From positions 744,001-808,000 of the forward strand of contig NZ_VTOJ01000001.1 in the NCBI RefSeq assembly GCF_009176545.1: a stretch of DNA of 64,000 nt. Direction: 5' to 3'. The position numbers were made by a program, and so were the translations under genes. Source of the stretch: Salinigranum salinum (GTDB lineage Archaea; Halobacteriota; Halobacteria; Halobacteriales; Haloferacaceae). The notes under the pieces are model-generated. The model searched no databases, was not told where the DNA came from, and saw nothing but the letters and a program-made list of their open reading frames with translations. Below are positions 41,478 through 50,072 of the stretch, piece after piece; the first letter of the stretch is position 1; every line of letters starts with the position of its first letter.

Positions 41478-42602
41478 GTGGCGTTTTCGACGGAAAATCC
41501 ACACGACTGGTCTATCCGAATCTCGGTCGACGAGCTGACCGGCGCGATAGGTGATTCGGTTACTGTGCTCCCGATCGTCGTCGCGGTCACCGCGTTGACC
41601 CCGCTGTCGCTTCCACGCGTCCTCCTCGGCTTCGCCCTCTTTCAGGCCGTCTGGGGCCTCCACTACCGCCTCCCGCTGTCGGTCGAGCCGATGAAGGCGC
41701 TCGCCGCGCTTGTCATCGCCGGATCGCTCACGGTCGACGAACTCGCCGCGGCGGGACTGCTCGCCGGCGTCGCCCTGCTCGTCGTCGGGCGGACGGACGG
41801 GCTCGCACGCGTCCAGCGGTTCGTCTCCCGTCCCGTCGTCCGCGGCGTCCAGCTCGCCGTGGCGCTCGTCCTCCTCCGGACCGCGTTCGACCTCTCGTTC
41901 GGTGCGCCCGCGCTCGCCGTCGCCGCGGTGGTCGTGGCGTGTGCGACTGCGCTGGTCGTCTCGGGCAACGCGAGCACGCTCGTCGTCCTCGGTCTCGGCG
42001 TCGTGCTCGCGTTCAGCCGCGCGGGTCCGACGGCGCTCTCCTTCGCGGTGCCGTCCCTCGCGCCGACACTCCCGCCCGCGTCGGCGCTCACCGGCGCGAC
42101 CGCCGACGGCGTCGTCGGCCAGCTGGCCATGACGGTCGGCAACGCCGCCGTCGCGACCTCGCTTCTGCTCTCGGAGTACTTCGACGCCGAGGTGAGCCCG
42201 GACGACCTCGCGACGAGCATGGGCGTGATGAACCTCGTCGCCGTCCCGCTCGGCGCGCTTCCGATGTGTCACGGGAGCGGCGGCGTGGCCGGGAAGTACG
42301 CGTTCGGTGCTCGAACGGCCGGCGCGAACCTGCTTCTGGCCGCAGGCTACGCGCTCGTGGCGGTGTTCGCGGTCGGGATCTTCCCGTCGTTCCCCATGGC
42401 GGTCCTCGGCGTGCTCCTGGCGCTGGTCGCGGTCGAACTCGGCCGCAGCGCGCTCCGGACGGAGCGGCTCTGGCTCACGGTGGCCGTCGGACTCTGTGGG
42501 CTCGTCACGAACGTCGGCGTCGCGTTCGTCGCCGGCGCCGCTCTCTCGCTGTTCCTCCGCCGGCTCCGTCCCATCGACGGCGTCTCCGTTGCCGGGTCGT
42601 GA
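41478..42602 (+). CDS. MOT1-type sulfate/molybdate transporter
   Basis: A 374-residue integral membrane protein with about ten helices. It resembles the MOT1 branch related to SulP carriers. The conserved 'YRLPLSVEPMKALAALVIAG' with Pro-x-S-V-E-P, and 'VPLGALPMCHGSGGVAGKYAFG' with the His-Gly motif, are the two MOT1 hallmarks. It probably imports molybdate or sulfate; in this window molybdate would serve the NasA enzymes. The start is a GTG at 41478, since no ATG precedes the first helix. A TATA-like aatataagttat (41393-41404) implies a leader of about 55 bases. Confidence 0.75.
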   Translation: MAFSTENPHDWSIRISVDELTGAIGDSVTVLPIVVAVTALTPLSLPRVLLGFALFQAVWGLHYRLPLSVEPMKALAALVIAGSLTVDELAAAGLLAGVALLVVGRTDGLARVQRFVSRPVVRGVQLAVALVLLRTAFDLSFGAPALAVAAVVVACATALVVSGNASTLVVLGLGVVLAFSRAGPTALSFAVPSLAPTLPPASALTGATADGVVGQLAMTVGNAAVATSLLLSEYFDAEVSPDDLATSMGVMNLVAVPLGALPMCHGSGGVAGKYAFGARTAGANLLLAAGYALVAVFAVGIFPSFPMAVLGVLLALVAVELGRSALRTERLWLTVAVGLCGLVTNVGVAFVAGAALSLFLRRLRPIDGVSVAGS

Positions 42603-42895
42603 TCTGTCGATCGGTCACACGCGCCGGAAGCCGAGGTACCCGCGGACGCGACGACCCCGGCCGCTGCGTGGCTGGTCTCGTTCCGACCGATCACCGTCCC
42701 CTGTCTCCGCCGTCCGTTGGTCGCCCAGTCTATCGTCGTCCGCCGCAGAGCGTCCCCCGTGCCGGTCGATCCCGTGGCGTCTCACCGCCCACCGATCCGA
42801 TCGGACGGGGACGGGTCGCTCGCTCGAAACGTATCCGTCCGGTTGACCGCACGCGTGGATTATCGGTGGCGACGGGCGGAACGGAGGTGACCTGA

Positions 42896-43270
42896 TCAGC
42901 CCGCGCAGACCGTCCTAACGTGCTCGATCAGCGCCGAGAGCCTCGCGTCCTCTTCGAACGTCTCACACACCGCGTCGGTGCCCATCGGGAGCACGTACGC
43001 CGGCCGACCCTTGCCAACCGCCGAGGTGTCGCCGACGTCGGCCCGTTCGACCAGACCGGCGTCTTCGAGCTCGTTGAGCGCCCGCGCGACGTCGGCCTCG
43101 GAGACCTTCCCGAGGACGTCGCCTCCGATCTCGTCGACGTGGTCGATACAGACGCTCACGACCTCGCCCGCGTGGGCGGGGACGTCGTCACGGCCGCTCA
43201 GCTCCGCGACGCCGAGCAACACGACCCGATGGGTGAGCGTCGTCGACTCCAGCCCGGACAGACTACTCAT
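42896..43270 (-). CDS. winged-helix regulator, PadR/RosR-like
   Basis: A 124-residue transcription factor with a winged helix-turn-helix: 'LTHRVVLLGVAELSGRDDVP' as the first helices and 'VSEADVARALNELEDAGLVE' as the recognition region. The wing follows at 'GKGRPAYVLPMGTDAV'. A C-terminal helix follows. The pattern resembles haloarchaeal RosR-type regulators that control oxidative-stress genes; the exact target is unknown. The ATG at 43270 lies about 28 bases after a minus-strand TATA-like CCGTTTTGTC. Its neighbour is the MOT1-type transporter gene, convergent and 293 bp away. Confidence 0.7.
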   Translation of the reverse strand: MSSLSGLESTTLTHRVVLLGVAELSGRDDVPAHAGEVVSVCIDHVDEIGGDVLGKVSEADVARALNELEDAGLVERADVGDTSAVGKGRPAYVLPMGTDAVCETFEEDARLSALIEHVRTVCAG

Positions 43271-43355
43271 ACCCGTTCCGTTGCAAAGGTGTGACAAAAC
43301 GGTTGTGAAACCCGGCTCTCGTGCTCGTCGCGGGCCCCGAACCGTCGCGCGTCGT

Positions 43356-44879
43356 TCACCGGCCGGCCGCCCGCGTGACGTCGGCCAGCCAGTCGGCACG
43401 CTCGTCGGTCAACGCCGCCGCGCGGACGCGCCACGCCCAGTTGTCCTCGGTCGTCCCCGGGACGTTGAACCGTGCCTCGCTCCCGAGCCCGAGCACGTCC
43501 TGCAGTTGCGCGAGCACCAGCGACGCGTCCGACCGCCACGCCGCCTCGACGAAGACCTCGTGGACCGTCTCGGCGATCGCCGGGTCACCGCCCGCGTCGA
43601 CGCCGACGTAGTCGTGGAGACACGCCCGCTCCTCGGGCGAGAGCGACTCGTACGTCCCGCGTGCGGTGTCGGAGTCGTGCGTCGAGGTGTAGCCGACGGT
43701 CGCGTCGGTCCAGCGGTGGGGCATGTGCGGGTGGTCGTCGTCGCACCAGCCGACGAACGGGAGGAGCTTCAGCGACGCCAGTCCGTACCGGCCTCGAAGC
43801 TCGTCGACCGCGTCGGTGAGGTGGCCGATGTCCTCGGCGAACGCACGGGTCGAGAGGTCGCCGAACTCGTGTTCGAGGCGGTCGAAGAACGCCTCGCTCG
43901 GCACGTCGCGCCACTCGCCCACGTTCGGGTCCGGCTCGTCGGCCGGGATCGCCCAGTACTGCTCCAGCCCGCGGAAGTGGTCGATCCGCACGAGGTCGCA
44001 GCGGTCGAACAGTCGGTCGAGCCGCCCGACCCACCACTCGAACCCCGTTCGCTCCAACTCGTCCCAGTCGAACAGCGGCATCCCCCACCGCTGGGCCGAG
44101 AACACCTCGTCCGGCGCGTCGGGGACGCCCGCGACCGCCGTGGGCCGCCCCTCGGCATCGAGCTGGAACACCGCGCGGTTGGCCCAGACGTCCGCGCTGT
44201 CGCCCGCGACGTAGATCGGGACGTCGCCGACCAGCGACACGCCCCGCTCGTGGGCGTACGAGCGCAGCGCGTCCCACTGCTGGGCGAAACAGAACTGGCA
44301 GAACTCCCGGAACGCGATCTCGTCGGCGAGGTCGGCCCGGGCGGCGGCGAGCGCGTCCGGGTCGCGGTCCCTGTGTTCGGCGGGCCACTCGGTCCACGCC
44401 ACGCCGTCGTGGTCGCGCTTGAGCGCCCTGAACAGCGTGTAGTCGTCGAGCCAGTCGTCCGCGTTCGCCTCGCGGAAGGCGGTAAACGCCCGGCGTTCGG
44501 CGGCGGTGGCGTCAGTCTCGAATCCCGCGTGAGCCTGCCGGAGGTGGCGCTCGACGTGGGTAGTGACGCGACCGTACGCGACGCGGTCGGGATCGGCGTC
44601 GACCCCGGCGTCGTCGACGTCGTCCAGCCAGCCCCGCTCGCGGAGGTCGGCGAGGTCGACGAACAGTGGGTTGCCGGCGGCCGCCGACAGGGCCGAGTAC
44701 GGCGAGTTACCGTACTCGACGGTGGTGGGACCGATCGGACAGAACTGCCACGCCGACTGGTCGGCCCGTGAGAGGAAGTCCACGAAGCGCCGGGCCGGAT
44801 CACCGAGGCTCCCGATCCCCTGTGGGCCCGGCAGTGAGGCGATGTGGAGAAAGAGACCGCTCCCTCGCTCGAGTGTCAT
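43356..44879 (-). CDS. malQ: 4-alpha-glucanotransferase (GH77)
   Basis: A 507-residue amylomaltase that transfers maltooligosaccharide units between alpha-1,4-glucans. GH77 marks are visible along the barrel: 'GSGLFLHIASLPGPQGIGSL' at the start, 'PTTVEYGNSPYSALSAAAGN', 'VSLVGDVPIYVAGDSADVWA', the nucleophile region 'LVRIDHFRGLEQYWAIP', and 'FAEDIGHLTDAVDELRGRYG'. The length is normal. With the GH15 glucoamylase it forms a cytoplasmic glycogen or maltodextrin route. A TATA-like minus-strand CTTCTTGTGTG (44902-44912) lies about 28 bases before the ATG. Confidence 0.93.
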   Translation of the reverse strand: MTLERGSGLFLHIASLPGPQGIGSLGDPARRFVDFLSRADQSAWQFCPIGPTTVEYGNSPYSALSAAAGNPLFVDLADLRERGWLDDVDDAGVDADPDRVAYGRVTTHVERHLRQAHAGFETDATAAERRAFTAFREANADDWLDDYTLFRALKRDHDGVAWTEWPAEHRDRDPDALAAARADLADEIAFREFCQFCFAQQWDALRSYAHERGVSLVGDVPIYVAGDSADVWANRAVFQLDAEGRPTAVAGVPDAPDEVFSAQRWGMPLFDWDELERTGFEWWVGRLDRLFDRCDLVRIDHFRGLEQYWAIPADEPDPNVGEWRDVPSEAFFDRLEHEFGDLSTRAFAEDIGHLTDAVDELRGRYGLASLKLLPFVGWCDDDHPHMPHRWTDATVGYTSTHDSDTARGTYESLSPEERACLHDYVGVDAGGDPAIAETVHEVFVEAAWRSDASLVLAQLQDVLGLGSEARFNVPGTTEDNWAWRVRAAALTDERADWLADVTRAAGR

Positions 44880-44937
44880 GCGAACACTCACTCCGCCGAC
44901 ACACAAGAAGTCGCGGGTCCGTGCTCCCGCCCCGGCC

Positions 44938-45645
44938 TCAGGCCTCGCCGTACACCGGCACTGCCGCGCCGCTCGTCACGCCAGCGCCGTCGCTACAGAG
45001 GAACAGCACCACCTCGGCGATCTCCGCGGGGGTCGGCCACGCGTCGTGGTCGGCGTCCGGCATCATCTCGCGGTTCATCTCCGTGTCGATGACGCTCGGC
45101 ATGATGGCGTTGGCGCGTACCTCTCCCAGGTTCTCCTCGGCGACGCTCTCGGTGACGATGCGGACGCCCGCCTTCGTCGCCCGGTAGACGCTGTCGCCCT
45201 CGCCGCCCTCCAGCGACGAGCGCGCCGAGACGGAGACGACAGCTCCCTGATCGGCGGCGGAGTCGCGGAGGTGCGGGAGGGCGTGTTTCGACGCGAGGAA
45301 CATCGTCTTGAGGTTCACGTCGAACAGGAAGTCGAACGTCTCCACGTCGGTCTCGTCGACCGGCGTCCCGCCCCGCCAGGTGCCGGCGATGTTGGCGAGG
45401 AAGTCGATACCGCCGTGGTCGGCGACGACCGCCTCGACGGTGTCGGCGACGGCCTCCTCGTCCGTGAAGTCGCCCTGGTAGTAGGTCGCGCCGTCGGGGA
45501 GGTCGACCTCGTCGGGGTCGACGAGGTCCGCCGCGGCGACGGTCGCGCCCGCGTCGACGAACGCCGCGACGACCCCGCCGCCGAGCGCGCCCGCCGCGCC
45601 AGTCACCAGTGCCACCCGTCCCTCGAAGTCGTACTCGACTGACAT
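44938..45645 (-). CDS. short-chain dehydrogenase/reductase
   Basis: A 235-residue classical SDR. The cofactor motif 'ALVTGAAGALGGGVVAAFVD' is followed by 'FLANIAGTWRGGTP' (NAG-type motif). The catalytic set is Ser in 'VVSVSARSSLEGG' and Tyr-x3-Lys in 'VYRATKAGVRIVTESVAE'. The acidic residue after the second strand ('VAAADLVDPDE') suggests NAD preference. The substrate is unknown. The ATG at 45645 lies about 26 bases after a minus-strand TATA box GTTTATACTC (45666-45675), implying a leaderless mRNA. Confidence 0.88.
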   Translation of the reverse strand: MSVEYDFEGRVALVTGAAGALGGGVVAAFVDAGATVAAADLVDPDEVDLPDGATYYQGDFTDEEAVADTVEAVVADHGGIDFLANIAGTWRGGTPVDETDVETFDFLFDVNLKTMFLASKHALPHLRDSAADQGAVVSVSARSSLEGGEGDSVYRATKAGVRIVTESVAEENLGEVRANAIMPSVIDTEMNREMMPDADHDAWPTPAEIAEVVLFLCSDGAGVTSGAAVPVYGEA

Positions 45646-45665
45646 ACTCTCACCTGGGCCCCGAC

Positions 45666-45675
45666 GAGTATAAAC
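45666..45675 (-). promoter_or_regulatory. TATA box of the SDR gene
   Basis: The minus-strand sequence GTTTATACTC lies about 26 bases before the ATG at 45645. Confidence 0.6.
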
Positions 45676-45823
45676 GATGTGCGGGTGCGGGCACGTCTCG
45701 CTGTCCACGGGGACGACTCCCGGTCGCCCGCGGACGACGCGAGCGGACGGAGCGACTGGCGGATCCGAGGAGACCGACGGGATCGATGTGACCGACGACA
45801 CCGACCGCAGTCGACCGTCTTTC

Positions 45824-46993
45824 TCAGTCGACCGACGTCGCGTCGGTCTCTCGTTCGGCGTCGTGTCCGCTCTCACGCTCCCCCTCGCGCTCGGCGTCGG
45901 CGTCGAGCGAGGCCAGGAACGCCGCCGCCTGCTCCTCTCCGAGGTCGATCAGCGACCGGACGAACGACGGCGTCCGATCGAGTTTCGTCGAGTAGTGGTA
46001 CTGCTCGCGCATCTCGATCTTTCTGATCTCGGTTCGCGAGTAGCTGTCGGCGGGCAGGTGACCGGCGTCGATCCAGTCGTTGACCCACCCGATGAACCGC
46101 AGCTCCTGGTTGAGCGAGAGGTTCCCCGAGAGTTCGTTGCGACGGTCGGCGATCTCTTCGAGGGTACGGGGGTTCTCCGCGCGCTCCTGTGGGTTGATCT
46201 GGATCACCCAGAGTTCGTCGGGTTTGCGGCTCGCGGCGACGGTCATGAGGTCCATCACCGGTGGATTCTGCGAGAAGAGGCCGTCCCAGTGGAGGTGACC
46301 GTGGAGTTCGACACCCCGAAACAGGTCCGGCACGGCCGCCGACGCGAGGACCGCCTCCGCGGTGACGTCCTCGTTCGTGAACGTCTCGAACACCCCGCCG
46401 TTGACGTCGACGGTCCCGACGACGAGCTCGGGGTGTTCGTGCTCGCACAGCTCGGGGATGGCGTCGAAGTCGATGTGCCGCTCTAAGATCCGTGCGATGC
46501 GACGCTGTCCGTACTCGGCTCCCGGCACGTCGTACGGACTCACCCGGGGTGTCGGCATCCCCGCCTCCCGCAGCCGCGTCGTCCAGACGCCCAGATCGTT
46601 GAGCCACCGATCGGTCGGGTCGGTCGCTGCGAGATCCGCCCAGAGGGCGTCGAGCGTCTCGCAGGCCGTCTCCGCGTCGCCGGTCACCAGTCCGTACCAC
46701 GCCGCGAGCGCGTTGAACGCGCCGCCGGAGGTGCCGCTGATCCCGACCAGTTCGTGCGTCTCCCGGTCCCACGCGCCGAGGAGCCGCTTCAGGACGCCGG
46801 CCGTGAAGGCGGTGTGGCTCCCCCCTCCCTGGCAGGCGATGGCTACCTTGATCCGGTCGCCGTCGCCGAGATGGTAGTGGTCGTGATCGTGATCGTGATC
46901 GTGATCGTGATCGTGATCGTGACGGTGGTCTCGCCCGTCGTGACCGACTCCTCCACCGTCGGTGCGTTCGCCCGCGTGGTCGTACGGGCTCAT
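45824..46993 (-). CDS. phaZ: patatin-like PHA depolymerase candidate with an N-terminal His-Asp repeat
   Basis: A 389-residue patatin-fold hydrolase with a Ser-Asp dyad. The oxyanion GGG is at residues 56-58 ('IACQGGGSHTAF'), the nucleophile Ser89 lies in GTSGG, and Asp237 in 'HLHWDGLFSQNPPVMDLM'. The N-terminus carries a metal-binding-like HD repeat (residues 23-41), encoded by a hexanucleotide microsatellite. The gene directly follows a 3-hydroxybutyrate dehydrogenase-like gene. The same pair, PhaZh1 and BdhA, degrades polyhydroxyalkanoate granules in Haloferax mediterranei, so a PHA depolymerase role is inferred rather than a phospholipase. The ATG at 46993 touches the stop of the upstream gene. 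Confidence 0.75.
   Translation of the reverse strand: MSPYDHAGERTDGGGVGHDGRDHRHDHDHDHDHDHDHDHYHLGDGDRIKVAIACQGGGSHTAFTAGVLKRLLGAWDRETHELVGISGTSGGAFNALAAWYGLVTGDAETACETLDALWADLAATDPTDRWLNDLGVWTTRLREAGMPTPRVSPYDVPGAEYGQRRIARILERHIDFDAIPELCEHEHPELVVGTVDVNGGVFETFTNEDVTAEAVLASAAVPDLFRGVELHGHLHWDGLFSQNPPVMDLMTVAASRKPDELWVIQINPQERAENPRTLEEIADRRNELSGNLSLNQELRFIGWVNDWIDAGHLPADSYSRTEIRKIEMREQYHYSTKLDRTPSFVRSLIDLGEEQAAAFLASLDADAEREGERESGHDAERETDATSVD
46879..46923. repeat. hexanucleotide microsatellite (gatcgt)n
   Basis: About seven tandem copies of gatcgt within the patatin-like gene encode the His-Asp repeat. The copy number may vary by slippage and would stay in frame. Confidence 0.8.
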
Positions 46994-47899
46994 CTACTCG
47001 TACGTCGTCGTGTAGCCGCCGTCCCAGAGCATGTCGCCGCCGTTGAGGTGCTTGCCGTGGCGGGAGAAGCCGAAGGTGAAGAGGTTCGCCACCTCGGCGG
47101 GCGTCATCATCTCCTTCGTGCGCGCCTGTCCGAGGAACCGCTTCTCGATCACTTCCTCGGGGCTCATCCCGAGCTCCGCCGCGGTGTCCTCGATCTGGTT
47201 CACCATCAGCGGCGTCAGCACGTAACCGACGCTGACCGAGAAGCCACGGAGCGTTCCTCCTCCCTCGGCCGCGATGGCTTGCGTCAGCCCCCGCAGGGCG
47301 AACTTCGCCGTGATGTACGCGGGCTTGGCCTGCGTCGCGTAGTGGCCGTGGACCGAGGACATGTTGCCGATCGCGCCGACGCCGTCACCGGATCGCGTCC
47401 GGTCGCCCGACGTGCCGGAAGACGCCTCGCTGTCGCCCGCCCTGATGTGTGGGATCGCGTGTTTCGTCACGAGGAACGGGGCCCGGACCATGATGCGCTG
47501 CATGAGGTCGTACGTCTCCATCGGGAACTCGTCGATGGGATCGATGTGCTGGAGGCCCGCGATGTTGGCGACGTACCGCAGCTGGCCGCGGTCGGCCGCG
47601 GCCTCGACCATCGCCGCGACGTCGTCGTCGTCCGTCAGATCCGCGACGACGCTCTCGACCGTTCCCGGCGCGTCGAGCTCCGTGGCGATCTCCTGGGTCT
47701 CGGCCAGCCCCGCCTCGTCGACGTCGGTCGCCACGACGGTCAGGCCGTTGAGCGCGAGGCCGACGGCGGTCGCCTGGCCGATGCCGCTCGCACCGCCGGT
47801 CACGATCGCGACCGACTCGGTCGAGAAGCGGGGGTCGTCGACGGTGAGGAAGGCGTCACGGCTCGGTTCGGGGGTCGAGAGGTCGAAGTCGCTCGTCAT
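46994..47899 (-). CDS. bdhA: 3-hydroxybutyrate dehydrogenase-like SDR
   Basis: A 301-residue short-chain dehydrogenase. The Rossmann motif is 'AIVTGGASGIGQATAVGLAL', the NAG motif 'VANIAGLQHIDPIDEFPMET', the catalytic Ser in 'GNMSSVHGHYATQAKPAYIT', and Tyr-Lys in 'AYITAKFALRGLTQAIAAEG'. An insert of about 20 residues (SEASSGTSGDRTRSG) precedes the Ser strand. The C-terminal 'TKEMMTPAEVANLFTFGFSR' and 'GKHLNGGDMLWDGGYTTTYE' agree with D-3-hydroxybutyrate dehydrogenases. It oxidises 3-hydroxybutyrate to acetoacetate, a logical partner for the patatin-like depolymerase that follows with no gap. TATA element at 47924-47932. Confidence 0.82.
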   Translation of the reverse strand: MTSDFDLSTPEPSRDAFLTVDDPRFSTESVAIVTGGASGIGQATAVGLALNGLTVVATDVDEAGLAETQEIATELDAPGTVESVVADLTDDDDVAAMVEAAADRGQLRYVANIAGLQHIDPIDEFPMETYDLMQRIMVRAPFLVTKHAIPHIRAGDSEASSGTSGDRTRSGDGVGAIGNMSSVHGHYATQAKPAYITAKFALRGLTQAIAAEGGGTLRGFSVSVGYVLTPLMVNQIEDTAAELGMSPEEVIEKRFLGQARTKEMMTPAEVANLFTFGFSRHGKHLNGGDMLWDGGYTTTYE

Positions 47900-47923
47900 C
47901 GTCGAGTGGAGGGACGCGCCCGG

Positions 47924-47932
47924 AGAAAATAA
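47924..47932 (-). promoter_or_regulatory. TATA-like element of the bdhA-phaZ operon
   Basis: The minus-strand sequence GTTATTTTC lies about 29 bases before the ATG at 47899 and argues against the upstream in-frame ATG at 47935. Confidence 0.5.
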
Positions 47933-48004
47933 CATAGCCGTCGTGACACGAGGACGCACGACCGCGGCGATCGGCCCCGGAAGTGCCGTCCTGCGACGAT
48001 CCGC

Positions 48005-48301
48005 TTACCTCGACAGTCGACGTGGCCGACCGCTGCCGTCCGAGTCGATCGCCTCGTCCAGCGCGTCTCGCAACTCGCGTGCCTGCTCGCACGACAACCG
48101 CACCTCGTCGGCGTGCGACGCGACCCGATCGGTCGCCGTGGGATCGACTTCGAACTCGACGACGACCCGCTCCGGGGCGTCCTTCGGCGTGTAGACGTCG
48201 AGCACCCCGGCTCCCTCGTCTTCCCAGTCCCCCCCTCGGATCGCGGCTTCGACGTACCCCAGCGTCGTGTGCGACGTCACGTCGAGCACTCTCCCGGCCA
48301 T
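48005..48301 (-). CDS. DUF6360 family protein
   Basis: A 98-residue acidic soluble protein, 'MAGRVLDVTSHTTLGYVEAA' to 'RLSCEQARELRDALDEAIDS'. The pattern, including 'VLDVYTPKDAPERVVVEFEV', agrees with haloarchaeal DUF6360 as I recall it. It starts one base after the TGA of nirA (48303-48305), so the two genes are co-transcribed and likely translationally coupled. A role in nitrite reduction or its regulation is inferred only from that location. The GTG at 48310 is an alternative overlapping start. Confidence 0.68.
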   Translation of the reverse strand: MAGRVLDVTSHTTLGYVEAAIRGGDWEDEGAGVLDVYTPKDAPERVVVEFEVDPTATDRVASHADEVRLSCEQARELRDALDEAIDSDGSGRPRRLSR

Positions 48302-48302
48302 C

Positions 48303-50072
48303 TCAATCACCCGAGGCCGACGTCTCCTCTGCCTCGGCCTCTGCCACTGCGGGATTCTCTCCGTCGTCGAAGGGGTACCACGACTGCTTGGCGTCGTAGA
48401 GACAGGGGTCGTCGTATCCGTCGACTTCCTCGGGTTCGGCCAGTTCGACGATCGTCTCGTGACCCGTCGCGTCCACCCACTCGCGGAACGTCTGGCCCTC
48501 CTCGCGGAGCGCGGCGAACGCCTCGACGAGGTTGCGGATCATCCCGGGTACCTCGTCGGCGGGCACGCGCTGGCGGACCCACTCGATGAACGACGGGTCT
48601 TCGCCGATGCCACCACCGACGCCGATATCCAGCGCCTCGACCATCTCACCGTCCTTGCGGCCCCGCATTCCCTGGATGCCGATGTCCGCGGTCATCGCCT
48701 GGCCACAGTCCGCGGTACACCCCGAGTAGTGCAGCTTGATCCGCGAGACGTCGTCGGGGAGGTCGACGTTCGCGCCGAGCCAGCGGAGCATCCTGGCGGT
48801 CCGTGCCTTCGTCTCGGTGAGCGCGAGCGAGCAGAACTCCGTGCCCGTACAGGCCATCGCGCCCTGGACGAAGGGGTTGGGTTCGGGCTGGTACGTCTCC
48901 AGGAGCGGCTCGTTCAGCAGGTTCGAGAGGTTTCCATCGGGAACGTCCATGATCAGCGGGTTCTGTCGACGGCTCAGCCGAATCTCGCCGGAGCCGTACG
49001 CCGCCGCTAGGTCGGCGAGGTCGATTGCGTCCGTGGCGGGCATCCGCCCCACGGGGACTGAGAGCCCGACGTAGTTCGTGCCGTCCTGCTGGTCGTAGAC
49101 GCCGACGTGGTCGTGGGGACCCTGTTCGGTCGGTTTGCCCGCGTTGTACGTGTACTCCCGCCGAAAGTCGGTTCCAGCACGTTCGAGCTCGAAGTCGAGG
49201 CGCTCGTCCATCTCCTCGCGGATCGCGTCGGTCCCCCACTCGTCGACGAAGAAGCGGGCCCGGTTCTTCGAGCGGTTCTCCCGGTTGCCCTCCTCGTGGT
49301 AGAGTTCGACGAACGCCCGCACCGTGTCGTACGCCTGCTCGCGGGTCACGAACAGGTCGAGTGACCGTGCCCGCCGGGGTTCCCGTCCGCCGAGACCGCC
49401 ACCGACCCGGACGTTGAACCCTTTCACCTCCTCGCCGTCGACGAACTTGTGAGCGGGTTCGAGCCCGATGTCGTTGATGGAGTCCTGTGCACAGCCCTGC
49501 CGACAGCCCGTGACCGAGATGTTGAACTTCCGGGGCATGTTGCACAGGTCGTCGTCGCCGCGGATCCCCGCTTGAATCTCGTCGAGCAGCGTGCGGCTCT
49601 CGACGTACTCTCTCGCCTTCCCGGCGACGGGACACCCCGAGATGTTGCGCATCGTATCGCCCCCGGCAGAGCGCGACGAGACGCCGACGCCCTCGAGCTT
49701 GTCCCAGATCTCGGGGATGTCTTCGAGCCTGAGCCAGTGCAGCTGGATCGACTGCCGGGTCGTGAAGTCGATCCAGGCGTCGCCGAACTCGGGGTTCTCG
49801 ACCGGTCCCGTGGCATAGTCGCGGGCGACCTCACCGATCGCCTTCAACTGACCGGGTTCGAGCACCCCACCGCAGTTGGTGAGGCGCATCATGAAGTACG
49901 ACTCCTGCCCGCTGCGGTGGTGGAACACCCCCCAGAACTTGAACCGAGAGAACCACTCGTCGCGCTCCGCCTCGGGGATCGAGTCGAAGCCACGTTCGGC
50001 GAACTCCTCGATCTTCTCGCGGACCGCATCGCCGTACAGTTCCCCTTTCCACGCCTCCTTCTTGTGTGGCAT
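48303..50072 (-). CDS. nasD (nirA): assimilatory ferredoxin-nitrite reductase
   Basis: A 589-residue siroheme/4Fe-4S enzyme that reduces nitrite to ammonium with six electrons from ferredoxin. The cluster-siroheme ligands are Cys408 and Cys414 (Cys-x5-Cys in 'ACTGTEFCSLALTETK') and Cys452 and Cys456 (Cys-x3-Cys in 'YSGCTADCGQ'). The two ferredoxin-like half domains are present ('RNISGCPVAGKAREYVESRT' in the first half). It matches the NasD/NirA enzymes of Haloferax mediterranei. The ATG at 50072 lies about 95 bases from a TATA-like minus-strand CATCTTTATG (50163-50172), giving a leader of about 70 bases. It is divergent from nasA and followed by DUF6360. Confidence 0.93.
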   Translation of the reverse strand: MPHKKEAWKGELYGDAVREKIEEFAERGFDSIPEAERDEWFSRFKFWGVFHHRSGQESYFMMRLTNCGGVLEPGQLKAIGEVARDYATGPVENPEFGDAWIDFTTRQSIQLHWLRLEDIPEIWDKLEGVGVSSRSAGGDTMRNISGCPVAGKAREYVESRTLLDEIQAGIRGDDDLCNMPRKFNISVTGCRQGCAQDSINDIGLEPAHKFVDGEEVKGFNVRVGGGLGGREPRRARSLDLFVTREQAYDTVRAFVELYHEEGNRENRSKNRARFFVDEWGTDAIREEMDERLDFELERAGTDFRREYTYNAGKPTEQGPHDHVGVYDQQDGTNYVGLSVPVGRMPATDAIDLADLAAAYGSGEIRLSRRQNPLIMDVPDGNLSNLLNEPLLETYQPEPNPFVQGAMACTGTEFCSLALTETKARTARMLRWLGANVDLPDDVSRIKLHYSGCTADCGQAMTADIGIQGMRGRKDGEMVEALDIGVGGGIGEDPSFIEWVRQRVPADEVPGMIRNLVEAFAALREEGQTFREWVDATGHETIVELAEPEEVDGYDDPCLYDAKQSWYPFDDGENPAVAEAEAEETSASGD

